A DNA stretch of 64,000 nucleotides, taken from NCBI RefSeq assembly GCF_030268065.1, contig NZ_BSDD01000001.1, positions 372,001-436,000 of the forward strand, written 5' to 3'. Of this stretch, positions 21,653 to 32,001 are shown piece after piece (the stretch's first letter is position 1; the number at the start of each line of letters is the position of its first letter). The stretch is from Geothrix rubra (lineage in GTDB: Bacteria > Acidobacteriota > Holophagae > Holophagales > Holophagaceae). A program made the position numbers and the translations under genes. The notes under the pieces were generated by a model. The model made no database searches, was not told where the DNA came from, and was given only the letters and a program-made list of their open reading frames with translations.

Positions 21653-24646
21653 CTAGGACCGGGGCTGGGCGCCGGGCTTGAAGATGGCGGAGGCGCTGCG
21701 CCGCCCGTCCATGACGATGTGCAGCGGCTGCTCCACGCGGCTGTGCACCAGGCAGCCCGCGCGGTAAACCTCGGGCTGGGTGCGCAGCCAGTCCCAGTCC
21801 AGGAGGGCGGTCCCCCGCGGGTAGGGGACGGTGAAGTAGCCGATGTTCAGGGACGTCACGTTGTGGAAGAAGTGGGAGCCCAGGGAGGCGTCGGCCTGGA
21901 AGTGCTCCATGGCGTACTCCACGATCACCTGGGCACAGGAGATCATGGACCAGGCGATGGGGATGCCCAGGTGGCGGTCCGTGCTGCCCCAGCGGCCGGG
22001 GCCGATGAGGACGTACTTCCCGGCCTGGCCCCGGAAGGTGTCGTTCAGCTTCTCGAGGGCGGAGGCGAGGGCGGGGGTCTCGAACTTGTCGAACCCATCG
22101 GGATCGATCCACACGATGTCCCGGATGCCCTCCACCACGCCGTTGCCCACGCACTTCTCGGAGAAGAGGAAGACCGAGGCGGGGTCGAGGTCGGCGGCGG
22201 ACAGGTTCACGTCCCCGCTCTCCATGAGCTGGTGCTTGATCTGGAGCAGGCAGAAGGTGGGTTTCCCGTTCTCCGGATCCGGGTCCAGGTTCACGGCGAA
22301 CTCGATCTCCACGGGGGTCTCCATGGCCTCGCGGATCAGCTGCAGGGAGTAGCTCAGGATGCGGGCCAGGGGGAAGGAGTCGTACTTCAGGATGTTCCGG
22401 AAATTCACGATGCGCGGGCCGGGGTGGTCGAGGCCGTCCTGGATCCGGTCGTCGTTGGCGTCCCAGACGGAGGCGCAGTGGTGCAGGGCGCCATCCTTCT
22501 CCGCCTCCGGGATATCCAGGTCGAGCAGGGTGGCGTCCTCCCCGTGGTAGAGATCCACCTCCGTGCGGCTCATGTCCAGGGCGTAGAACCGCTTCTGGGT
22601 GGTCCGCACCTGCTCCCGGGGCGGCAGCATGTCCATCTCGGGATAGGGCGGGGCGAAGCGGTAGGCCTTCCCGCCCTCCACGACGTACTTGCCGAGCCCC
22701 ACGGCGACGTTGGCGATGCCGTCCTGGGGCTGGGTGTAGGCCACGGGGTAGTAGTTGAAGGACTGGGCCACACCCGAGAAGTGCGGGTAGAAGCGGTCCC
22801 CGAAGCGCCGCCCGGCCACCTCCTGGATGAGGATGGCCATCTGCTCCTCCTCGATCTTGTAGTCGATGGCCTCGAAGTAGGATCGGGAGGCCTTGGAGTA
22901 GACCGAGGCGTAGACCAGCTTCACGGCCTCGACCAGCTGGGCCACGCGGACTTCCAGGTCCGGGTGGTTGTTGGGGAGGAAGAAGGTGTTGTAGAGGCCG
23001 GCGAAGGGGTGGGAGAGGCTGTCCTCCAGCAGCCCCGAGGAGCGAACCGCCAGCGGCACCTTGGCATGCTTGCCCAGGAAGAGGCGGAGCTTGGCCATCA
23101 GCTCCGGGGAGAGCGATCCCATCAGGAACCGCTGCTTGATGGCGTCGTCGTCCACATCCTGCTGGAGCATCTGCCGCAGGTCGTGGCGGTTGATGAAGGC
23201 GGTGAACTCCTCGGTGCCGATGATGGCCGAGCGCGGGATGCGGATGTTCGCCTCCGGCAGGAGGCTCTCCAGGTCCAGGCGGGACAGCAGCGAGTGGGTG
23301 AAGGCCACGCCGCGGCCCTTGCCGCCCATGGAGCCGGGCGCCAGCCTCAGGATGTTGGGCTCGTCCTTCGGCGTGGTCTCCATCAGGGGGATCACCTTTC
23401 CCCGGGACTTCATGCGCTGGACGTAGTCCCCGACGCTGATGAGGAAGGTGCGCATCTCCTCGGGATCGCGGTAGTCCTCGATCCGGAAGGAGGCGAGCAC
23501 CTTGGCCACCTGGACCTCGCCGCGGGCCATGATCCAGGCGGAGAAGTGGTTCCGCGAGGCGTGGTAGACCAGGGATTCCACCGGGACGGTGCGCAGCTTC
23601 TCCTGCAGATCCTCCATGTCCGTGGCGCGGGCGATCTCCCGGCCGGTGTCGTCCCGGAAGATGAAGTCCCCGAAGCCCAGGTGCTCGTAGAAGAAGCTCG
23701 ACAGTTCGGCGCCGAGGGTGAAGGAGTTCTTGTTCAGGAAGCAGCTGTTGAGGGCCGTGGCCCAGGATTCCTTGAAGGGGTCCGAGGACTGGAGCAGCGT
23801 GGGGAGGTGCGGGTTCAGATCCTTCACGGCACGAATCAGCTTGGTGCCGGCCTCGCGGTCCAGGAGGCCGTCCTTCGGGAACTTCCGGTCCGAGATGAGG
23901 CAGAGCAGGTAGTCCTGGAACCGCTCGCAGAAGGCCATGGCCTCCTCGTACGAGGTGGCCAGGATCACCTTGGGCCGGACCCGCATGGAGAGCGTGCGCG
24001 TCATGCCGTCCACGCTGCGGTCCTTGGCCATGCGCGTGGTCTGCTTGAGGATCTCGCTGTAGAGGATGGGCAGGTACCGCGAGTAGTAGCGGATGCTGTC
24101 CTCCACCAGGAGGATCACGCGGGTGAGGCCCACGGCCGTGTCGTTCACCACGTTTGCCCGGTCCTCCATGAACTTGACCATGGCCATGAAGATCTCGGGA
24201 TTGCCGTTCCACACGAAGATCTGGTCGTAGTGCCGCAACAGCTCCTGGCGGCGCCGGTCCATGACCCCCACCTCCACGTTGTCGTTCAGGAGCAGGTACA
24301 GGGGGATGCGGGTGTCCGCCTTCCGGAGGGCGCGCGAGAGCTCGATGTGGCCCACCTGGCCCATGCGGCTCATGACGATGATCATGTCGAAGTGCCGGCT
24401 GGCGAGCTTCTCCAGGGCCTCCTCGGCCGTGGACACGTTCGTCACCCGCGGGGGGTTGCTCATGTTGAGCTGGTAATAGCCCTCGAAGAGGATCTCCGTG
24501 AGCAGGCCGTCCTGCTCCAGGGTGAAGGCGTCGAAGGCCGGGGCCACCAGGAGGATCTCCCGGGTGCGCAGGGGCATCAGGTCGTGGAAGATCTCCTTGT
24601 CGGACTTGTACTTCCCGAAGATCTGATTGAATTCGCGACTGAGCAT
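21653..24646 (-). CDS. PEP/pyruvate-binding domain protein with two N-terminal receiver-like domains
   Basis: A 997-residue protein without membrane segments. Residues about 29-165 and 176-300 look like degenerate receiver domains: ILLVAPAFDA with Asp87 in FDMIIVMSRMG, and VILLVEDSIR with Asp253 in CLISDRKFP. From about 430 it matches the nucleotide-binding N-terminal half of pyruvate phosphate dikinase/PEP synthase (APGSMGGKGRGVAFT, VRSSGLLEDSLSHPFAGLYNT, and LIGPGRWGSTD later). The phospho-histidine domain and the C-terminal PEP/pyruvate barrel of true PEP synthases are missing, so it is unlikely to catalyse that reaction. Role unknown; an ATP-driven phosphotransfer or ligand-sensing function is inference. 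Confidence 0.8.
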   Translation of the reverse strand: MLSREFNQIFGKYKSDKEIFHDLMPLRTREILLVAPAFDAFTLEQDGLLTEILFEGYYQLNMSNPPRVTNVSTAEEALEKLASRHFDMIIVMSRMGQVGHIELSRALRKADTRIPLYLLLNDNVEVGVMDRRRQELLRHYDQIFVWNGNPEIFMAMVKFMEDRANVVNDTAVGLTRVILLVEDSIRYYSRYLPILYSEILKQTTRMAKDRSVDGMTRTLSMRVRPKVILATSYEEAMAFCERFQDYLLCLISDRKFPKDGLLDREAGTKLIRAVKDLNPHLPTLLQSSDPFKESWATALNSCFLNKNSFTLGAELSSFFYEHLGFGDFIFRDDTGREIARATDMEDLQEKLRTVPVESLVYHASRNHFSAWIMARGEVQVAKVLASFRIEDYRDPEEMRTFLISVGDYVQRMKSRGKVIPLMETTPKDEPNILRLAPGSMGGKGRGVAFTHSLLSRLDLESLLPEANIRIPRSAIIGTEEFTAFINRHDLRQMLQQDVDDDAIKQRFLMGSLSPELMAKLRLFLGKHAKVPLAVRSSGLLEDSLSHPFAGLYNTFFLPNNHPDLEVRVAQLVEAVKLVYASVYSKASRSYFEAIDYKIEEEQMAILIQEVAGRRFGDRFYPHFSGVAQSFNYYPVAYTQPQDGIANVAVGLGKYVVEGGKAYRFAPPYPEMDMLPPREQVRTTQKRFYALDMSRTEVDLYHGEDATLLDLDIPEAEKDGALHHCASVWDANDDRIQDGLDHPGPRIVNFRNILKYDSFPLARILSYSLQLIREAMETPVEIEFAVNLDPDPENGKPTFCLLQIKHQLMESGDVNLSAADLDPASVFLFSEKCVGNGVVEGIRDIVWIDPDGFDKFETPALASALEKLNDTFRGQAGKYVLIGPGRWGSTDRHLGIPIAWSMISCAQVIVEYAMEHFQADASLGSHFFHNVTSLNIGYFTVPYPRGTALLDWDWLRTQPEVYRAGCLVHSRVEQPLHIVMDGRRSASAIFKPGAQPRS

Positions 24647-24680
24647 CCCGGCCCCTTGCTTTCCCGGAGTGTACTTCCCA

Positions 24681-24720
24681 ACACAGAAAAGAGGGCCGCA
24701 CGCGGCCCTCTTTTCTGTGT
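24681..24720 (-). terminator. Rho-independent terminator downstream of gdhA
   Basis: A perfect 19-base inverted repeat: ACACAGAAAAGAGGGCCGC and its complement around two bases. The GC core GAGGGCCGC/GCGGCCCTC is flanked by A-run and T-run on both sides, so it can act in both directions; it lies just after the gdhA stop. Confidence 0.9.
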
Positions 24721-24738
24721 GATCGGATGCCTTCCGGG

Positions 24739-26088
<1,350 letters not shown>

Positions 26089-26415
26089 GGTTCCTCCTGG
26101 AAGGAAGGGTGGTGAAAGGGCGGTGCGGGAACCCCGGTCGAGGTGTCCATCCCCGGGGGTGCCGCCGTGCCTGTCCACGGGCGCCAGCGGCCTTGTGCCT
26201 ACATCCTAACTGGACGTGATGACTCTAGCCGCATGGGCCGGGACCCGGCGAGCTTCCTTCGCAAAGTCGTGACCTGGGGCACTCCGAATGCCGCTGGCGG
26301 AGGGTGCTCGCTTCTTTTTTTGACGGAGTGTCAATGTGCTCCCTCTCGGGACCGGGGGAGGCCAGGGCGCCCCATGACGAATTGACTTCCGGCCCGCCGG
26401 TGGTTTGCTGGAACC
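26089..26415. promoter_or_regulatory. Divergent gdhA-uvrB control region with a TTGAC-N5-GTCAA palindrome
   Basis: About 330 bases without a supported gene; small open frames here lack ribosome-binding sites. TTGAC (26320-26324) and GTCAA (26330-26334) form an inverted repeat with a 5-base spacer, preceded by a T-run, 81 bases before the uvrB start. The first TTGACG could serve as a -35 but no good -10 follows at normal distance. A damage-response operator is a possibility because uvrB is often LexA-controlled, but the sequence does not match the well-known LexA boxes. Confidence 0.4.
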
Positions 26416-28467
26416 ATGCCGCGCGCCATCCCCTTCAAGCTGCACGCCCCCTACCAGCCCGCCGGCGACCAGCCCGAGGCCATCGCCCAGCTGGTGGACG
26501 GCCTGGCGCGCGGCGAGCGGTGGCAGACCCTGCTCGGCGTAACAGGCTCGGGGAAGACCTACACCATGGCCTCCACCATCGCCCGCGCGGGCCGTCCGGC
26601 CCTCATCTTCGCGCCGAACAAGACCCTGGCCGCGCAGCTCTTCAGCGAGTTCAAGCAGTTTTTCCCCGAGAACGCCGTCGAGTACTTCGTCAGCTACTAC
26701 GACTACTACCAGCCCGAGGCCTACGTGCCCGAGCGGGACCTGTTCATCGACAAGGACGCCAAGATCAACGAGGAGCTGGAGAAGCTCCGCCTCAGCGCCA
26801 CCCGCTGCCTGCTGGAGCGCCGAGACACCATCGTGGTGGCCTCGGTGAGCTGCATCTACGGCCTGGGCGATCCCTCCTCGTACCTGAACCTCTCCGTGAC
26901 GCTGAAACCCGGCCAGACCATCGACCGCGCCATGCTGCTGCGGGACCTGGTGGCCATCCAGTACCAGCGGAACCACCTCAGCTTCGAGCCCGGCGTCTTC
27001 CGGGTCCGGGGCGACGTGGTGGAGGTCTACCCGGCCTATGAGGACGTCGCCTACCGCATCGAGCTCTGGGGCGACGAGGTGGAGCGCCTGTCGAAGATCG
27101 ACCCCCTGCGGGGCGTGGTGATGGAGAAGCTGGAGGAGCTCACCATCTGGCCCAAGACGCACTACGTCACGCCCGAGGACAAGCTCAAGGCCGCCATCCG
27201 CGACATCAAGGACGAGCTGGAGGCCCGCGAGGATGCCTTCCGGGCCCAGGGGAAGATCGTGGAGCTGCAGCGCCTCCATCAGCGGGTCATCTACGACGTC
27301 GAGATGATGAAGGAGATGGGCTACTGCAGCGGCATCGAGAACTACAGCCGCTTCCTGGACGGCCGCCAGCCGGGCGAGCCGCCCCATACGCTGCTCGACT
27401 ACTTCCCCGAGGACTTCATCGTCTTCATGGACGAGAGCCACGTGGCCACCGGCCAGCTCCACGGCATGTACAACGGCGACCGGTCCCGGAAGACCACCCT
27501 GGTGGACTACGGGTTCCGCCTCCCCTCCGCGCTGGACAACCGCCCGCTCAAGTTCGAGGAGTTCGAGAGCCGGGTCAAACAGGTGATCTATGTCTCGGCG
27601 ACGCCGGGCGACTACGAACTCCAGCAGTGTGGCGGCGTGGTGGTGGAGCAGGTGGTCCGGCCCACGGGGCTGGTGGATCCCCTCGTGGAGGTCCGTCCCG
27701 TGGGCACCCAGGTGGACGACCTGCTGGAGGAGATCCGGAGGACCGTGGCCCGGGACGAGCGGGTGCTGGTGACGGTGCTCACCAAGAAGCTGGCGGAGCA
27801 GCTCACGGCCTACTACCAGGAGCTGGGCATCAAGGCCGAGTACCTGCACAGCGAGATCGACACCCTGGAGCGGGTGGAGCTGCTGAAGAACCTGCGCAGG
27901 GGGGTGTTCGACGTCCTCATCGGCATCAACCTGCTGCGGGAGGGCCTGGACCTGCCGGAAGTGAGCCTGGTGGCCATCCTGGATGCGGACAAGGAGGGCT
28001 TCCTCCGCAACACGCGCAGCCTGATCCAGACCATCGGCCGGGCGGCCCGCCACGTGAACGGCAAGGCCATCCTGTACGCGGACGTGATGACCGGCTCCAT
28101 GAAGCAGGCCATCGGCGAGACCGACCGGCGCCGGCAGAAGCAGCTGGCCCACAATGCCGAGCACGGCATCACCCCCGAAACCGTGAAGCGGAACCTGGAC
28201 GACGTCATGGGTGAGGCCCTGGCCCGGGAGTTCATCAACGTCGCCAAGGAGGAACAGGCCGCCGAGGAACCGCTCCTCTACCTGGAAGACAAGGCCTTCG
28301 AGCGCGAAGTGGCCAAGCTGGAGAAGCGCATGAAGGAGCTGGCCTCCCACATGAAGTTCGAGGAGGCGGCGGACATCCGTGATCGGATCCTGAAGGCGCG
28401 GCGCGAGCGGCTGATGGGGGCAGGCGATTCGCCCCTCGCGCTGGCCTCCGGACCCGTGGAGGACTGA
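26416..28467 (+). CDS. uvrB: Excinuclease ABC subunit B
   Basis: The 683-residue helicase-like damage-verification subunit of nucleotide excision repair. Walker A is GVTGSGKT (41-48), the damage-probing beta-hairpin is [13 protein letters not shown] near 91-103, the DEAD-like box is VFMDESH, motif V/VI are [29 protein letters not shown] and QTIGRAARH, and a C-terminal UVR motif (about 635-670, [23 protein letters not shown] region) binds UvrC. Complete and normal in length. The next gene, a small membrane protein, starts two bases after the stop, so they share a transcript. Confidence 0.98.
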   Translation: MPRAIPFKLHAPYQPAGDQPEAIAQLVDGLARGERWQTLLGVTGSGKTYTMASTIARAGRPALIFAPNKTLAAQLFSEFKQFFPENAVEYFVSYYDYYQPEAYVPERDLFIDKDAKINEELEKLRLSATRCLLERRDTIVVASVSCIYGLGDPSSYLNLSVTLKPGQTIDRAMLLRDLVAIQYQRNHLSFEPGVFRVRGDVVEVYPAYEDVAYRIELWGDEVERLSKIDPLRGVVMEKLEELTIWPKTHYVTPEDKLKAAIRDIKDELEAREDAFRAQGKIVELQRLHQRVIYDVEMMKEMGYCSGIENYSRFLDGRQPGEPPHTLLDYFPEDFIVFMDESHVATGQLHGMYNGDRSRKTTLVDYGFRLPSALDNRPLKFEEFESRVKQVIYVSATPGDYELQQCGGVVVEQVVRPTGLVDPLVEVRPVGTQVDDLLEEIRRTVARDERVLVTVLTKKLAEQLTAYYQELGIKAEYLHSEIDTLERVELLKNLRRGVFDVLIGINLLREGLDLPEVSLVAILDADKEGFLRNTRSLIQTIGRAARHVNGKAILYADVMTGSMKQAIGETDRRRQKQLAHNAEHGITPETVKRNLDDVMGEALAREFINVAKEEQAAEEPLLYLEDKAFEREVAKLEKRMKELASHMKFEEAADIRDRILKARRERLMGAGDSPLALASGPVED

Positions 28468-28468
28468 C

Positions 28469-28858
28469 ATGGCGATCGACCGCGACCCCATGGCCCGGGC
28501 CTTCCTCGGGTGCCTGGGCCTGGCGTTCTTCGCAGCCGGGATCCCCTGGTGGCTGGCACCCTACAACCGGTTCAGCTTCTCCACCCCTCCGGCCATCCTC
28601 GGAACCCTGGCTTTCCTGGGCGTCGCGGCCTGGGCCTCGGGGTGGACCCGGCTCGGCCTGTCGAAGGCCACCGTCGCCGCCGGGGCGGCCGTCCCCTTGG
28701 CCGTGATGGCCCGCGTGATCGTGGACACGCTCCGGGATCCCACCTCCCACAACCTGTGGCCCCTGGAGGTCGTCATGATGGCGGTTCTCGGATTCGGTGT
28801 GGCCTTCGCCGCGGCCCTGGCCGGGCGGCTCCTGCGGCGGGTCCTGGGCGCGCCGTAG
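28469..28858 (+). CDS. Small four-helix membrane protein, unknown
   Basis: A 129-residue integral membrane protein with helices at about 11-30 (FLGCLGLAFFAAGIPWWLAP), 41-57, 66-84 and 101-121, a positively charged C-terminus (GRLLRRVLGAP) and no recognisable domain. It begins immediately after uvrB and is likely translated from the same mRNA. Nothing in the sequence ties it to repair. Confidence 0.65.
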   Translation: MAIDRDPMARAFLGCLGLAFFAAGIPWWLAPYNRFSFSTPPAILGTLAFLGVAAWASGWTRLGLSKATVAAGAAVPLAVMARVIVDTLRDPTSHNLWPLEVVMMAVLGFGVAFAAALAGRLLRRVLGAP

Positions 28859-28895
28859 GCCGGCCCTTCGGGCCCGTGGGGGGGATCTGGAAGGG

Positions 28896-31800
28896 TCAGT
28901 GGCCCGCTTCGACGGCGCGGGCCTGCTCTGCATGGTGGTCGGCGCCCAGCAGCATGTAGAAGGCCGGCACGACGAACAGGGTGAACAGGGTGCCGAGGGA
29001 GAGTCCGGTGAAGATCACCACGCCCATGTTGATGCGCCCGGCCGCACCGGCCCCATCCGCGATCACCAGGGGGAACACGCCCAGCACCATGGCGGCGCTG
29101 GTCATGAGGATGGGGCGGAGCCGGATGGAGGCGGCCTCCAGGATGGCGTCCAGCTTGCGGTGCCCCGACCGTTGCAGCTCATTGGCGAACTGCACGATGA
29201 GGATGCCGTGCTTGCTGATGAGGCCCATCAGGGTCACCAGGCCCACCTGGGTGTAAATGTTCAGCGAGACCTTGGTGATCCCGAGGCGGGGCAGGAAGGC
29301 GCCGAGCATCGGCAGGGAGGAGATGAAGACCATGGCCCCGAACAGGGCCATGGGCACGGAGATGAGGATGATCACCGGGTCCCGGAAGCTGTTGAACTGG
29401 GCCGCCAGCGCCAGGAAGACGATGATGATGGCGAACAGCATGGTCACCGCGAACCCGCCGGACTCCTGGACGTACTGCCGGGAGACGCCCGAATAGTCGG
29501 CGGTGTAGCCGCTGGGGGCCACCTCGCGGAGGGCGTCGTTCATGAACTGGAGCACCTCCGCCTGGGATTTCGCGGGGTTGTAGACCCCGGAGATGGTGGC
29601 GGAGTTCAGCTGCTGGAAGTGGGCGATGGATTCCGGCACGACGGACTGCTTCAGCGAGGCCATGGTCGCGGCGGGAACCACCTGGCCGGAGGGCGTGCGG
29701 ACGTAGTAGTCCAGGACCTGGGCGGGGTTGAGACGGTCCTTCTGGAGCACCTGGGGGATGACGCGATAGGAGCGGCCGCCGATGGAGAAGTAGTTCACGT
29801 AGCCGCCACCCAGAGCCGCGCTGAGCGAGCTGCCCACGTCCTGCTGGGTGAGCCCCAGCTGGGCGGTCATGTCGCGATCCACCCTGACCGTGTACTCCGG
29901 CTTGTCGATCTTCAGGTCCGAATCCACGAAGAAGAACATCCCGCTCTTGCGGGCCTTGTCGAGGACGGCCTGGGAGACTTCATAGAGGTTCTGGAAGGGC
30001 TGCGTGGTCTTGATCACGAACTGCAAGGGCAGGCCCTGGCTGCCGGGCAGCGGGGGCTTCTGGAAGACGACGGCCTTGGCGCCCGGAATGGATCCGAGCT
30101 GCTTCTGGAACGCCTGCTGGATCTCGTCGGCGCTGCGTGTCCGCTCGTCCCAGCCCTTCAGCAGCATGCCGCCGATCCCCTGGTTCGGGGTGGGCACGCC
30201 CGTCAGCTGGAACATCTGCTGGTACTCGGGGGTGGTCCGGGCGGTGTCGAAGGCCTGGTGCGCATAGCCCAGCATCTGCTGGGGGGTGGCATTGGGCGGG
30301 CCCTGGAGGTTGTAGAGGACCAGGCCCTGGTCCTCGGCCGGCGCCAGCTCCGACTTGGAGAACTTGAACAGGGGAATCATCAGGAGAAGCAGGATGACGC
30401 CTCCGGCCACCGGCACCTGCCAGGTGGCGAGGAGGCTCCTCAGCAGGCGATGGTAATGGTCGTGGAGCCACTCGAACTGGCCGTCGATGAACTTGACGAA
30501 GCGTCCGCTGTCCTGCTCGGGCCGGAAGAACCGGGAGCACATCATGGGCGACAGCGTGAGGGCCACGATGCCGGAGACGGCCACGGAGCCCGCGAGGGTG
30601 AAGGCGAATTCGGTGAACAGGCTGCCCGTCAGGCCCCCCTGGAAGCCGATGGGCACGTACACCGCCACCAGCACCACGGTCATGGCGAGGATCGGTCCCC
30701 CGAGCTCACGGGCGGCCATGATGGCCGCCTCGAAGGGCGGCTTGCCCTCCTTCATGTGGCGGTCCGCGTTCTCCACCACGATGATCGCGTCGTCCACCAC
30801 CAGGCCGATGGCCAGCACCAGGGCCAGCAGGGTCAGGAGGTTGATGGAGTAGCCGAAGGCCAGCATCACGAAGAAGGTGCCGACAAGGGACAGAGGCATG
30901 GCGATCACCGGGACCGTCACGGCCCGGAAGGTGCCGAGGAACAGGTAGATCACCAGCGTCACGATCAGGAGCGCTTCGACGAGGGTCTTGATCACCTCAT
31001 CGATCGAGGTGTTGATGAAGTGGGTCGCGTCGTAGACGACCTTCCCGGTCACGCCGGTGGGAAGCTGCTGCTGGATGCCGGGGAAGGCCGCCTTGACGCG
31101 CTTGGCCACGTCGAGGATGTTGGCCTCGGGGGCCACCTTGATGCCGATGAAGACCGACTGCTGCCCGTCGAAGGCCACGTTGAAGTTGTAGTCGTCGGCG
31201 CCGAGGACCACCTGGGCCACGTCCTGGAGGCGGACCACGGCGCCCTTGTCCTGGCGGATGATCAGCTGCCTGAACTCGTCCACGGAGTGGAGGTCGGTGT
31301 TCGCGGTGAGGTCCACGCTCACCATCTGGCCCTTGGTGGTGCCCACGGCGGACAGGTAGTTGTTGGCGGCCATCGCCGCGTAGACATCCGCGGCAGTGAC
31401 GCCGTGGGCGGCCATGCGCTGGGGGTCGAGCCAGGCGCGCAGCGCGAAGTTCCGTGCACCCAGGATTTCCGCGGTCTGGACCCCCTCGATGGAGTCGAGC
31501 TTGGGCTTGACCACCCTGGACAGGAAGTCCGTGATGTTGTTGGTCGGCAGGACGCCGCTGAAGAAGCCCATGTACATGGCGTCCGTCGTGTCGCCCGCCT
31601 GGACGGTGATGACGGGTGCCTGGGCCTGCGGCGGCAGCTGGTTCTTCACCGCGTTCACCCGGGTGGTGATCTCGGTGAGGGCCTTGTTCGCGCTGTAGTT
31701 GAGCCGGAGGGTGCAGGTGATGGTGGAGTTGCTGTTCACGCTGCTGGAGGACATGTAGTCGATGCCCTGGGCCTGGGCGATGGACTGCTCGAGGGGCTGG

Positions 31801-31991
31801 GTGATGAACCCGGCCACCGTCCTGGCGTCGGCACCGTAGTAGGCGGTGCTGATGGTGACGACGGCGCTTTCGGTCTTGGGGAACTGGTTGACCGGGAGGT
31901 TGAAGATCGAGCGCAGCCCCAGCACGACGATCAGCAGGCTGATCACCACTGCCAGGACCGGCTTGCGGATGAAGAGGTCGGTGAACTTCAT
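28896..31991 (-). CDS. RND multidrug efflux permease (HAE1/AcrB type)
   Basis: This 1031-residue inner-membrane proton antiporter has the duplicated 12-helix topology with two large periplasmic loops. The start MKFTDLFIRKPVLAVVISLLIVVLG is typical. The proton-relay aspartates are in TM4 (ALVLAIGLVVDDAIIVVENA), and the partner Lys is in TM10 (LMGLISKHGILIVQFANEL). The signature P-V-x-Q-F-P after the first helix reads LPVNQFPKTES. It lies 10 bases after the adaptor gene in an operon encoding outer-membrane factor, adaptor and pump in that order. Drug specificity cannot be read from sequence. Confidence 0.95.
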   Translation of the reverse strand: MKFTDLFIRKPVLAVVISLLIVVLGLRSIFNLPVNQFPKTESAVVTISTAYYGADARTVAGFITQPLEQSIAQAQGIDYMSSSSVNSNSTITCTLRLNYSANKALTEITTRVNAVKNQLPPQAQAPVITVQAGDTTDAMYMGFFSGVLPTNNITDFLSRVVKPKLDSIEGVQTAEILGARNFALRAWLDPQRMAAHGVTAADVYAAMAANNYLSAVGTTKGQMVSVDLTANTDLHSVDEFRQLIIRQDKGAVVRLQDVAQVVLGADDYNFNVAFDGQQSVFIGIKVAPEANILDVAKRVKAAFPGIQQQLPTGVTGKVVYDATHFINTSIDEVIKTLVEALLIVTLVIYLFLGTFRAVTVPVIAMPLSLVGTFFVMLAFGYSINLLTLLALVLAIGLVVDDAIIVVENADRHMKEGKPPFEAAIMAARELGGPILAMTVVLVAVYVPIGFQGGLTGSLFTEFAFTLAGSVAVSGIVALTLSPMMCSRFFRPEQDSGRFVKFIDGQFEWLHDHYHRLLRSLLATWQVPVAGGVILLLLMIPLFKFSKSELAPAEDQGLVLYNLQGPPNATPQQMLGYAHQAFDTARTTPEYQQMFQLTGVPTPNQGIGGMLLKGWDERTRSADEIQQAFQKQLGSIPGAKAVVFQKPPLPGSQGLPLQFVIKTTQPFQNLYEVSQAVLDKARKSGMFFFVDSDLKIDKPEYTVRVDRDMTAQLGLTQQDVGSSLSAALGGGYVNYFSIGGRSYRVIPQVLQKDRLNPAQVLDYYVRTPSGQVVPAATMASLKQSVVPESIAHFQQLNSATISGVYNPAKSQAEVLQFMNDALREVAPSGYTADYSGVSRQYVQESGGFAVTMLFAIIIVFLALAAQFNSFRDPVIILISVPMALFGAMVFISSLPMLGAFLPRLGITKVSLNIYTQVGLVTLMGLISKHGILIVQFANELQRSGHRKLDAILEAASIRLRPILMTSAAMVLGVFPLVIADGAGAAGRINMGVVIFTGLSLGTLFTLFVVPAFYMLLGADHHAEQARAVEAGH

Positions 31992-32001
31992 CGTCCCTCC
32001 C

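Noticed and set aside
26320-26334. LexA box
   Set aside because: TTGAC-N5-GTCAA does not match the CTGT-N8-ACAG, GAAC-N4-GTTC or GTTC-N7-GTTC types; kept only as an unassigned palindrome.
26143-26385. 80-codon frame between gdhA and uvrB
   Set aside because: No ribosome-binding site, odd composition, and it covers the divergent control region.
28862-28874. Terminator between the small membrane protein and the RND pump
   Set aside because: Only a 5-bp GGCCC/GGGCC stem with no T-run; too weak to call.
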